A stretch of DNA of 64,000 nt from Brevibacillus borstelensis. GTDB lineage: Bacteria > Bacillota > Bacilli > Brevibacillales > Brevibacillaceae. Within the stretch, counting starts at the first letter, position 1. Every line of letters starts with the position of its first letter. Position numbers and translations under genes: made by a program. The stretch lies in NCBI RefSeq assembly GCF_003710865.1, contig NZ_RHHO01000037.1, positions 124,001-188,000 of the forward strand. Direction: 5' to 3'. The notes under the pieces were generated by a model that saw only the letters and a list, made by a program, of their open reading frames with translations, had not been told where the DNA came from and ran no database searches. Of this stretch, positions 24,531 through 32,704 are shown piece after piece.

Positions 24531-26020
24531 AAATTCTGCTTGCTTCCTATTTTCCTTTTCCTCACGTTGGCGGAGTAAATCGCTACATAGATACGCTAAA
24601 AAAAGAGCTTGAGGAAAATGGACATCACGTCGACATTCTCGCCCATCATCAGGACATGCGAACCATTTACAAGTACAGTCACATCCGAGATGAGTTTGGA
24701 CGGAGCCTGACCGGGCGTGAAATCGATAAAACGACGAACAGTCACGAAAAGCGCTTGACGATTAAGGATGTCATTGACCATCAGATGTTTCAGTATTTTG
24801 AAAGGCATCTTCCTGGCACCGAACCCGCCATTCGCTGGCGGGAAGTCGAGCGATACACGTTTGAAGTATCGGCTGCCTTGCTCGATCTCCAGAATTACGA
24901 TGTGATACACACCCAAGACATCCTGTCCACACGCGCCCTGTCTCGTGCGAAGCCGCACCATATCCCCCTCGTCGCGACCATTCACGGCATCCTTGCAACG
25001 GAATATATCCATTCAGGAGCAATCGCAAGCAAGGAAAGCCTGAAATGGAAGTATGCCGCAGCCGAAGAGTATGTCGGTCACATGTCCTCCGATGCGACGA
25101 TTGTACCGACCAGATGGCAAAAGAAGATACTGGGGGGCGAATACGGCGTCCATCCAGACAAACTCACCGTACTCCCTTATGCATTGGATTTGCCCCCGTT
25201 TTTAACCCGTTTCGACTTTGAACCGTACCCGCCTTTGACTGCAAATCAGCAGGCGGGAGGGAGATTGATTATCGCTTGTCCTGCGCGGCTCGTTCCGGAA
25301 AAGGATCATAAGACATTGATCGAGGCTTTGCGCATCGTAAAGGAAAGGGAGAGCAACTTCGTCTGCTGGCTTATCGGGGACGGAAAGTTGAGAGATGAGC
25401 TGGAGATGCAAGCGAAAAAATCAGGGGTATGGGATCATCTCGTTTTCTTCGGGGATCGATATGATGTCGAGGCTCTACTGAAATTATCGGATATCGTCGC
25501 GCTGGCGTCGATACAGGATATGCACCCGTATACGCTGATGGAAGCGCAAGTGGCAGGAAAACCATGTGTCGCATCTGATGCCGGGGGGATTCCCGAGGTA
25601 GTCTGCCACGAAGAAACAGGCCTGATCTTCCAGACGGGCAACAGCGTCCAACTGGCCGAAAGCCTGATTCGGCTGCTAACCAATCAGGAATTGCGTTTCA
25701 CACTGGGTATGAACGCTGCCGGACGGGCTCGAATCCGTTTCTCTTCCAAAACCATGTTTGAAAAGACGATGGGGATATATGTTCAGGCAATCGAGAGAAA
25801 AAAGCACGGATCGGAAGAGCGGCGGGAGCAGCCGGATTTGTCTGGCAAGCACGGTTTGGTCTCCAAGAGAATAGATCGCTCCGGGAAGGCAGAGAGTATT
25901 TTCTCCTTCGACATCGATCCGGCAAAATTTGATGCTGCGCAATGGAGCAACGTGCTCAAGAGGGTACCGCCCGACTATTCGATACCGGATCCGGCCTTTA
26001 TAAAAACATTGACGGAATGA
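24527..26020 (+). CDS. Glycosyltransferase, GT4 family, with an extra C-terminal module
   Basis: A 497-residue protein. Residues 1-425 are a GT4 enzyme: FPHVGGVNRYIDTLKKEL near residue 11, HTQDILSTRALSRAKPHHIP near 125, CPARLVPEKDHKTLIEAL near 250 and the donor motif QDMHPYTLMEAQVAGKP near 330, with Asp for the first Glu. After a charged linker, the last 40 residues (SIFSFDIDP ... WSNVLKRVPPDYSIPD ... TLTE) form a separate module that recurs in the protein at 30507. It is a paralogue of the minus-strand gene at 31456. TTG 24527 overlaps the previous stop. Confidence 0.88.
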   Translation: MKILLASYFPFPHVGGVNRYIDTLKKELEENGHHVDILAHHQDMRTIYKYSHIRDEFGRSLTGREIDKTTNSHEKRLTIKDVIDHQMFQYFERHLPGTEPAIRWREVERYTFEVSAALLDLQNYDVIHTQDILSTRALSRAKPHHIPLVATIHGILATEYIHSGAIASKESLKWKYAAAEEYVGHMSSDATIVPTRWQKKILGGEYGVHPDKLTVLPYALDLPPFLTRFDFEPYPPLTANQQAGGRLIIACPARLVPEKDHKTLIEALRIVKERESNFVCWLIGDGKLRDELEMQAKKSGVWDHLVFFGDRYDVEALLKLSDIVALASIQDMHPYTLMEAQVAGKPCVASDAGGIPEVVCHEETGLIFQTGNSVQLAESLIRLLTNQELRFTLGMNAAGRARIRFSSKTMFEKTMGIYVQAIERKKHGSEERREQPDLSGKHGLVSKRIDRSGKAESIFSFDIDPAKFDAAQWSNVLKRVPPDYSIPDPAFIKTLTE

Positions 26021-26022
26021 AA

Positions 26023-26045
26023 AGAGGGGCATTTCCCCTCTGTTT
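26023..26045 (+). terminator. Rho-independent terminator ending the rml-GT operon
   Basis: AGAGGGG (26023-26029) pairs with CCCCTCT (26035-26041) around a 5-base loop, with GTTTG after it. The T-run is short. Confidence 0.65.
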
Positions 26046-26282
26046 GATCGCACAGAAACACCTGGCAGCCTTCAAGTGTTCACACAAAAGGCTTCGGCTT
26101 GCAAGAAGCATGTTCACCGCGTGAAAGGCGCGTTTTTGGTCGGAATGGCCAGTTTCCATCAGGTCACTTGTTTCATAAAAATAGATGTAAGCATAAGTGG
26201 TTCACTGTGTAATGATGGCTATTCGGCCTGTCCTGATACAAACGTGACGACAACATGGAGGTAACCACCCGGAGGCAAAAAA

Positions 26283-28289
26283 ATGAATGAAAGAAGTCAG
26301 CTTCAAGAACAGCTTGCCACTTTCCTGAAGGTAAAACTGGGCGTTTTTCTTGCCAATCCCAGCTCGACGCTGCAGTATCCGAACTGGGAACAGCCAGTTG
26401 TCTCTATCATTCTGGTCGCTTACAACAAAGCTGCGTATACGTTCCAATGCCTCGAAACGATAAAAGCCCACGCTGATGTCCCTTATGAGGTTGTCATCGT
26501 CGATAATGGCTCAAGTGACGAAACAGTCCACCTTTTGAAAAGGACCCACCAGGCAGCTATCATCCGCAATGAGCAGAATGAGGGCTTTGTGAAGGGATGC
26601 AATCAGGGAGCTGCCGCTGCGCGCGGGAAATGGCTGCTTTTTCTTAACAACGATACACAGATCACTCCTGCATTGCTGTCTACGCTGCTCCGGACTGCGG
26701 AAACGACAAAACATTGCGGAGCCGTAGGGGCCAAAGTCATCTTCCCCGACGGACAACTCCAGGAGGCGGGCAGTATCATTTGGCGAGACGGCTCTTGTGC
26801 GGGATACGGTCGGGGAGATCAACCTTTCAAACCGGAGTATTCGTATGTGCGCGAGGTCGATTATTGCTCCGGTGTTTGTTTGTTTCTCAAAAAAGACGTA
26901 TTTATGGAAGCGGGGATGTTTGACGAGCGTTACCACCCAGGATACTACGAAGAAACAGATTTGTGCATGAAGCTGCGGGAGCTCGGTTATCGGATTATGT
27001 ATCAACCTGCTGCTGTCGTCATTCACTATGAATTTGGAAGCAGTTCCCCGGAACAGGCCATGCTGCTTCAGGCCAAACACAGGGAAGTATTTGCCGGGCG
27101 ATGGAATCACCGGCTGCAGGATTACCATTTACCCGGAGCCGGTGCGAGCATCCGGGCCAGAGAACATCAGCGGGACAAAAAATGGAAGGTGCTCGTAGTC
27201 GATGACCGGATTCCAATCCCTGCGCTTGGCTGCGGATATCCGCGAAGCTGGATGCTGTTGCAGGGGCTGGCCGACGCGAATGTTTCCGTGACGCTGTTTC
27301 CTTTGCAATTTTCGGAGTCAGTGCAGCCCTACACGGAACAGTTGCAACAAATGGGAATCGAAGTCATTTACAACACGGGCGATCAACAGATAAACTTCCG
27401 TGACTTCTGGGAAGAAAGAAAGGATGCGTATGACCAGGTGCTGGTCAGCAGACCGCACAACATGCGGGAAATTGCCGGCATCATGCAAAACACCAACCCC
27501 AAACCCCAGATCGTGTACGATGCGGAAGCTCTCTTTTTCCACAGGGAAATCGGCCGGCAAACTGCGCTGGGCATCCCACTGACTGAAGAAACCGTACAAA
27601 GCCTGATTCTGGAGGAAATGCAATTGATGGCCCTGGCAGACAAGGTGATTTCGGTATCTGAACGGGAAAGGAAAACCATTCAAAGTCTCGGTGTGAAGCA
27701 GGTCCAGGTGCTGGGCCACCGTATCGAAGTCCAGCCAACGCCCAATCCATTTTCACAACGTCAAGATTTGCTATTTGTCGGAAGCTTTACGCCAGGATCG
27801 CCGAATGAGGATGCGGCACTTTATTTTGTAAACGAAGTCTATCCGCTCGTCTTCAAGGAATTGGGAGTCAATCTGTGGCTCACCGGCACAAATCTGCTGG
27901 ATTCGATCAAAAACCTGGCTTCCGATCACATCAAGGTCACCGGGACCGTCCCTGATCTGCAGCCATATTACAATCACAGCAAAGTGTTTGTCGTGCCTAC
28001 CAGATTTGCTGCCGGAATACCCTTGAAATTGCTGGAAAGCATGTCATACGGCGTCCCGGCTGTTGTGTCCCCTCTCATCGCGGATCAGCTCGGTTTAACG
28101 GAAGATACGGTGCTGATCGGAAGGGATCCTCGGGACTATGCAGATAAAATCATCGCTTGCTACACAGATAGTCTGGTATGGGAGCGCCTTAGAACCAACG
28201 GCCTGAAATTTGTAGAAACCGAATACAACGCGAGGCTGTTTCACCAGCAGATTCTGGATATACGAGAGGTGCAAGGAGCGAGCGGATGA
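26283..28289 (+). CDS. Two-domain glycosyltransferase (GT2-GT4 fusion)
   Basis: A 668-residue fusion. Residues 38-290 form a GT2 (GT-A) enzyme: VSIILVAYNKAAYTFQCLE, VVIVDNGSSDETVHLL near 78, the metal-binding FLNNDTQ near 123 and YYEETDLCMKLRELGYRI near 220, the catalytic-base region. Residues 305-668 form a GT-B half: VVDDRIPIPALGCGYPRS, LFVGSFTPGSPNEDAALYFV near 500 and FAAGIPLKLLESMSYGVPAV near 580, where the first Glu of E-x7-E is Ala. Such proteins in rhamnan and S-layer glycan loci add two different sugars. Start ATG 26283 has GGAGG 8 bases upstream. The 240-base region before it shows no clear promoter. Confidence 0.9.
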   Translation: MNERSQLQEQLATFLKVKLGVFLANPSSTLQYPNWEQPVVSIILVAYNKAAYTFQCLETIKAHADVPYEVVIVDNGSSDETVHLLKRTHQAAIIRNEQNEGFVKGCNQGAAAARGKWLLFLNNDTQITPALLSTLLRTAETTKHCGAVGAKVIFPDGQLQEAGSIIWRDGSCAGYGRGDQPFKPEYSYVREVDYCSGVCLFLKKDVFMEAGMFDERYHPGYYEETDLCMKLRELGYRIMYQPAAVVIHYEFGSSSPEQAMLLQAKHREVFAGRWNHRLQDYHLPGAGASIRAREHQRDKKWKVLVVDDRIPIPALGCGYPRSWMLLQGLADANVSVTLFPLQFSESVQPYTEQLQQMGIEVIYNTGDQQINFRDFWEERKDAYDQVLVSRPHNMREIAGIMQNTNPKPQIVYDAEALFFHREIGRQTALGIPLTEETVQSLILEEMQLMALADKVISVSERERKTIQSLGVKQVQVLGHRIEVQPTPNPFSQRQDLLFVGSFTPGSPNEDAALYFVNEVYPLVFKELGVNLWLTGTNLLDSIKNLASDHIKVTGTVPDLQPYYNHSKVFVVPTRFAAGIPLKLLESMSYGVPAVVSPLIADQLGLTEDTVLIGRDPRDYADKIIACYTDSLVWERLRTNGLKFVETEYNARLFHQQILDIREVQGASG

Positions 28290-28432
28290 ACCGCGGGTGA
28301 CGATCGCTCACAGGTCTCGTCTCAGCTTCTCCGGATGGAGTCAGATGGGGTGGATGGAAAGCGCGGTTTCACGTGGCGAAAAAGTGTCGCAGCACCAGAT
28401 GAGCGACGGGGAGGACAGAAGGGGGGATGGAA

Positions 28433-29449
28433 ATGGGGCAGGTCGATGTTTCCATTATTCTTCTGACGTATAACGGTATCCGGTATATCGATGAAGTTCT
28501 TCGCGCGATCTATCGGCAGCAAACAAGCTTTCCTTTTGAAGTGATTGCCATTGATTCCGGCTCATCGGACGGAACAGTCGACGTGCTGATGTCATATCCC
28601 GTCCGGTTTTATCCCATTGACAAGAAACAGTTCGGACATGGAAAAACACGGAACTACGGGGCCGAATTGTCCCGCGGGCAATACCTTGTTTTTTTGACGC
28701 AAGACGCAACCCCGGCCGATGAGTTTTGGCTGGAGGAGATGATCAGGGGTTTTAGCCTCGACCCCAGAGTCGGCTGTGTGTTTGGCAAGCAGATTGCCAG
28801 ACCTGAATGCGATCCCTTTACACGGCGCGATTTGATGCTCCATTTCGAAATGTTTTCCAAGTCGGATGAGCCTCTCGTGCAATATGTGGAGGATACCCCT
28901 GAAGGCCGGGCTCTCTATCACCAGAATCCGCTCTGGTACGGATTTAACTCAAATGTCAATTCGGCTTTAAGGAAAGAGGCGTGGGCTGCTATCCGATTTC
29001 GCGATGTGATATACACGGAAGACCAAGTAATGGGCAGAGACATCATCGTCAATGGCTGGAAAAAGGTATATATGCCAAAGGCGGCAGTCATCCATTCCCA
29101 TAGTTACTCCTCGTTTTTTCGCTATTTTCAGCGTTTCTTTGATGAATTGCGGGGGATGCATATGGCTTTCGGCTACACCGAAGATGTTTCGCTTGCAACC
29201 TTGATTCCCGCCTGTTATCGAATAGCCAGAGCCGAAGCGCAATTCATTTTTTCCGAGACCGACTATCGTCGGCACGAAAAGTGTTACTGGGTTTATTTTC
29301 GCTGGCGGTGGCATATCGCCAGAAGGTTGGGCGCTTATTTTGGCTGCAGACACGACAAGCTCCCGCATTTTTTGCGGAGGTTTTTTTCGCTGGAAAAAAA
29401 TCCGGGGCCAACAATGAACGCTTGCTCAAAAAATGAGGTGGATCGATGA
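28433..29449 (+). CDS. Glycosyltransferase family 2, rhamnosyltransferase-like
   Basis: A 338-residue GT2 enzyme with VSIILLTYNGIRYIDEVLRA at the start, the IDSGSSDGTVDVL nucleotide motif near 40, and HGKTRNYGAEL with FLTQDATP near 70-95, a pattern common in bacterial rhamnosyltransferases. TEDQVMGRDIIVNGWK near 200 contains the catalytic-base region. The C-terminus is basic and aromatic. I chose ATG 28433, 6 bases after GGGGGG; the ATG at 28427 directly abuts that site. The gene overlaps the next by 4 bases. Confidence 0.87.
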   Translation: MGQVDVSIILLTYNGIRYIDEVLRAIYRQQTSFPFEVIAIDSGSSDGTVDVLMSYPVRFYPIDKKQFGHGKTRNYGAELSRGQYLVFLTQDATPADEFWLEEMIRGFSLDPRVGCVFGKQIARPECDPFTRRDLMLHFEMFSKSDEPLVQYVEDTPEGRALYHQNPLWYGFNSNVNSALRKEAWAAIRFRDVIYTEDQVMGRDIIVNGWKKVYMPKAAVIHSHSYSSFFRYFQRFFDELRGMHMAFGYTEDVSLATLIPACYRIARAEAQFIFSETDYRRHEKCYWVYFRWRWHIARRLGAYFGCRHDKLPHFLRRFFSLEKNPGPTMNACSKNEVDR

Positions 29450-30489
29450 GGATTGCCATTGCCTCCGTTCAAGTGCCATTTGAATACGGGGGAGCAGAGA
29501 TATTGGCCAACAATTTAAAAATGCAGCTTATTCTCAGGGGACACGAGGCGGAGGTCGTGACCATCCCCTTCAAGTGGTATCCGGCTGAGAGTCTGGAAAA
29601 CAGCATCCGTATGTCCCGCTTGATCGACTTGTCGGAAATGAAGGGGAGACCGATCGACCTGATGATTGCCCTGAAATTTCCGATCTACTATGCCCGGCAC
29701 GACAACAAAGTGTTATGGCTGCTGCATCAGCATCGCGAAGCATACGAGCTGTGGGGAACCGGTTTCGATGGTCTGGACAAAATGGAGGGCGGCGACCGCT
29801 TGCGAAAGATGATCGTAGAGGAAGACAGCCATGCCCTTTCTGGATGCGCCAAAACATACACGATCTCGGCGACTGTGTCAGAGAGGCTGCGTACGTACAA
29901 CGGGATTGAATCGATGCCTCTCTACCACCCTCCGTTCGGATGCGAACACTTCTACACGGGAGAGATAGGAAACTATATCTTTTGTCCCTCCCGATTGGAA
30001 GAATTAAAACGGCAGCAGGTACTGATCGAAGCCCTGCGCTATACCAAAACACAAGTCAAGGTTGTGATCGCCGGCAGAGGAAAGGAAACCTTTATCAACA
30101 AAATGAAATCCGCTGTGGAAACATACGGATTGCAAGACAGGGTGCACTTTCTCGGCTGGATCTCCGAAGAAGAGAAAAGAAAGTACTATGCGAACGCGTT
30201 GGCAGTTTATTACGGACCGTACCAGGAAGATTACGGCTATGTCACGCTGGAGTCGTTTCTGTCCGGCAAACCCGTCATTACGCATGTCGACGCTGGCGGT
30301 CCGCTCGAGTTTGTAAGGAATGGCGATAACGGCTTCGTGCTGGAGCCCGATCCGAAAGCTGTTGCGGAAAAGCTCGACTATTTGTTCTCAAACAAGCGGA
30401 GCGCGCAAACGATGGGGATGAACGGACTGCGTTTGATTGAAGATATGGAGCTTGGTTGGGATTCCGTGATCGAGAAGTTGATTGGGTAA
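29446..30489 (+). CDS. Glycosyltransferase, GT4 family
   Basis: A 347-residue GT-B glycosyltransferase. The N-terminal loop is PFEYGGAEILANNLKMQL near residue 11; the donor side has FCPSRLEELKRQQVLIEAL near 185, AGRGKETFINKM, and the E-x7-E motif QEDYGYVTLESFLSGKPVIT near 265. Its start overlaps the previous stop (ATGA) and the following gene starts 17 bases after its stop, so it belongs to the 26283-31286 operon. The substrate is unknown. Confidence 0.88.
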   Translation: MRIAIASVQVPFEYGGAEILANNLKMQLILRGHEAEVVTIPFKWYPAESLENSIRMSRLIDLSEMKGRPIDLMIALKFPIYYARHDNKVLWLLHQHREAYELWGTGFDGLDKMEGGDRLRKMIVEEDSHALSGCAKTYTISATVSERLRTYNGIESMPLYHPPFGCEHFYTGEIGNYIFCPSRLEELKRQQVLIEALRYTKTQVKVVIAGRGKETFINKMKSAVETYGLQDRVHFLGWISEEEKRKYYANALAVYYGPYQEDYGYVTLESFLSGKPVITHVDAGGPLEFVRNGDNGFVLEPDPKAVAEKLDYLFSNKRSAQTMGMNGLRLIEDMELGWDSVIEKLIG

Positions 30490-30506
30490 ACAGCGGGGGG
30501 ATGGGA

Positions 30507-31286
30507 ATGACAAACATGGTATTTACGGACCGCTATCAGGATGGGTGGGTATCAAAGCGCCTCGTTTTACCATTGAAAAATATAAAAGAAGCTGCGTCTC
30601 TGACGATTTGCGGGCGGCGCCACGAATATCCGGAAAATCTCACGCTCTCCTTTTACGTCAATGGCCAGTTGCTTCATGAGGAAATCAATCCGACGGAAAA
30701 ATTCTCAATCACCGTGTTGCTTCCGGCGATGATGAAAGGTGTTTTGGAGATCGTAGCCAGCGATGTGTTTGTTCCACAGGAGGTGGGGTTGAACGAAGAC
30801 GTACGGCAGCTTTCGTTTCTGTTGGATGAAGTGAAGCTCACTGGGGTAGCAGATTTAATGGAGCCGTATCATCACTTGTTTTCGTTCACGCCGTCGAAAA
30901 AGGTTTATTTTCTGGATGAGGAAACTTGGGATGAGGTCGCTTATTCATTGCCCCCCGATTACAAAGTGCCCGATGAGGATATGCTGCGTGAATTAAAGGA
31001 ACCGGGGAAGCCGAGAGAGTGCTCCTCTGCTTCTATCAAAGGAATCGTATACGATAAATTTTCAGGGGCGCCTGCAGCGTTATCATACGTTCTCTTGCTG
31101 AATGAGAGAAAACAGCTCATAACCGCAACGGCTGTCGACGAGTACGGACACTATCAGTTTGACGAACTGTCTGACGGAAATTATATAGTTGTAGGCAGAT
31201 CGTATCAGTATGGCGAACAGCAAATCCACGTCACATTGAACGGGGACGGCATGGTGATACACATACCCGTATTGCCGCTTCAGTAA
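30507..31286 (+). CDS. Unrecognised beta-rich protein with a C-terminal carboxypeptidase-regulatory-like domain
   Basis: A 259-residue protein with no signal peptide or catalytic motif that I recognise. Residues 1-125 alternate in the manner of a beta-sandwich (DRYQDGWVSKRLVLPL, LTLSFYVNGQLLHEEI). Residues 130-172 repeat the module seen at the end of the glycosyltransferase at 24527: FSF, then W-x2-V, LPPDYKVPDEDMLRELKE. Residues 180-259 (IKGIVYDKFSGAP, AVDEYGHYQFDELSDGNYIV) look like a carboxypeptidase regulatory / Cna-B type beta-barrel. It may be a scaffold or carbohydrate-binding partner of the transferases. I chose ATG 30507 over ATG 30501, which abuts the GGGGGG ribosome site. Confidence 0.75.
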   Translation: MTNMVFTDRYQDGWVSKRLVLPLKNIKEAASLTICGRRHEYPENLTLSFYVNGQLLHEEINPTEKFSITVLLPAMMKGVLEIVASDVFVPQEVGLNEDVRQLSFLLDEVKLTGVADLMEPYHHLFSFTPSKKVYFLDEETWDEVAYSLPPDYKVPDEDMLRELKEPGKPRECSSASIKGIVYDKFSGAPAALSYVLLLNERKQLITATAVDEYGHYQFDELSDGNYIVVGRSYQYGEQQIHVTLNGDGMVIHIPVLPLQ

Positions 31287-31359
31287 AAAGGTGAAATGCC
31301 AGGCCGAAGGGGAAATTTGCGAAATGTCGACGGCTTGGGCCAAATTGGAACCATAAACA

Positions 31360-31407
31360 AACGAGCATCCCGTTTCACTTTCAAAAGTGGACGGGATGCT
31401 CGTTGTT
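31360..31407. terminator. Bidirectional terminator between convergent glycan operons
   Basis: AACGAGCATCCCGT (31360-31373) pairs exactly with ACGGGATGCTCGTT (31391-31404), with further pairing CACTTT/AAAGTG inside. It separates the plus-strand operon from the minus-strand glycosyltransferase gene. Confidence 0.85.
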
Positions 31408-31455
31408 TAGGCCATCCCTCAACAGAGAGAGAAGGCATACATACGGAGAGGGGGC

Positions 31456-32667
31456 TTATTTTTTGTGCAGGCGTACCTGTTCGTATACCTCCAGTGTCCG
31501 GTTCACCATGAAATCGTGCCGCCAGTATTTTCTGGCCCACCTCCTGGCATCGTGCGAGAGCTTTTCCCGAAGAGTTTTGTTATTCATCAGCATCAGAAGC
31601 GCTTGAAACAGCTCTTCACTGTTTTGGGGTTCGACCAGCAAGCCCGTATGGTGATGCGAGACGAGCTCCGCATTTCCTCCCACACGGGTGGTTACGATGG
31701 GCAAACCGATAATTTGCGCTTCCATGATCGCCAGGGAGTGATTTTCGACAAGGGAGGGAAGCACGAAAATACTCGCCTGTTTGAGCAGATGAAAGATATC
31801 GGATCGGTTGCCCAAAAATTCAATATGATGGTCCAGGTTGTGCTGTCCGACCAACGCTTCCAGCTCCGTTCGGTCCGGGCCTTCCCCGGCAAATTGGCAA
31901 ACGAAGTCATCGCGGACGCGAGCCAATTTTGCCAAAGCCTCGATCAAATACCGCTGCCCTTTGTACGGAACCAGCCTGGCGGGACAAATAATGACTTGTT
32001 TGCCGTCTGACCGGGGGATGTGCTGGATTGCGTCCGTCTGTTGGGCTATCGCTTCTGCCTGTAATCCATAGGGAACGACCGTCAGCTTTTCCGGAGCCAC
32101 AGAGAAGCGGTTTGTGAATTCCCTGCGAAGCCATTCGGTCGGGAGAATCGTGGCATCTGCGGAGGAGCATCCCAGTTTTTCTTCCAAATAGCTGTACTTC
32201 CAGCGCATCGAGTCCGCCTGATCGATCTCCCCGGTTAAAACAAACTCATCGTGAATCATGCCGTGAATCGTTGCGACATGCGGAATGTGTTTGGGAATGA
32301 CACGAGATAGAGCCCGCGTGGAGATGATGTCCTGCGTATGAACCAGATCATACTGATTCAGTTCGAGCATGACAGTGGCCATCTCAAATACATGCCGCTC
32401 GATAAGGCGGTACCGCGCCCAGTGATCGAGAAGCGGAAACTCCCGGTCAAAATAATCCATCAAAATATCATAAACAGGAAGGTGAATCGGTTTTTTCTCC
32501 ACGCTTTTTTTGTCGTCCAGCAAGTGCACCCGACTCATGTCCGGATGATGGCCAAGCAAATCTACTTGATGGCCGCGTTCTTCCAATCCTTGCTTTAAAG
32601 TACGTAAATACGTGTCTACCCCTCCTACGTGGGGGAGTATCCAGTACGTAGCGAGTAAAATGTTCAT
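31456..32667 (-). CDS. Glycosyltransferase, GT4 family (paralogue of the enzyme at 24527)
   Basis: A 403-residue GT-B enzyme. ILPHVGGVDTYLRTLKQGL near residue 9, HTQDIISTRALSRVIPKHIP near 118, CPARLVPYKGQRYLIEAL near 240 and the donor motif VENHSLAIMEAQIIGLP near 318. The shared HTQDI-STRALSR and CPARLVP blocks show that it is a duplicate of the plus-strand gene at 24527, but it lacks that protein's C-terminal module. I chose ATG 32667, 6 bases after GCGGAGGC; a longer frame upstream has no ribosome site. It lies 37 bases downstream of the phosphohexomutase gene on the same strand. Confidence 0.9.
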   Translation of the reverse strand: MNILLATYWILPHVGGVDTYLRTLKQGLEERGHQVDLLGHHPDMSRVHLLDDKKSVEKKPIHLPVYDILMDYFDREFPLLDHWARYRLIERHVFEMATVMLELNQYDLVHTQDIISTRALSRVIPKHIPHVATIHGMIHDEFVLTGEIDQADSMRWKYSYLEEKLGCSSADATILPTEWLRREFTNRFSVAPEKLTVVPYGLQAEAIAQQTDAIQHIPRSDGKQVIICPARLVPYKGQRYLIEALAKLARVRDDFVCQFAGEGPDRTELEALVGQHNLDHHIEFLGNRSDIFHLLKQASIFVLPSLVENHSLAIMEAQIIGLPIVTTRVGGNAELVSHHHTGLLVEPQNSEELFQALLMLMNNKTLREKLSHDARRWARKYWRHDFMVNRTLEVYEQVRLHKK

Positions 32668-32704
32668 GAATAAGCCTCCGCTGCGCTTTATTTGTACAGC
32701 GTAC

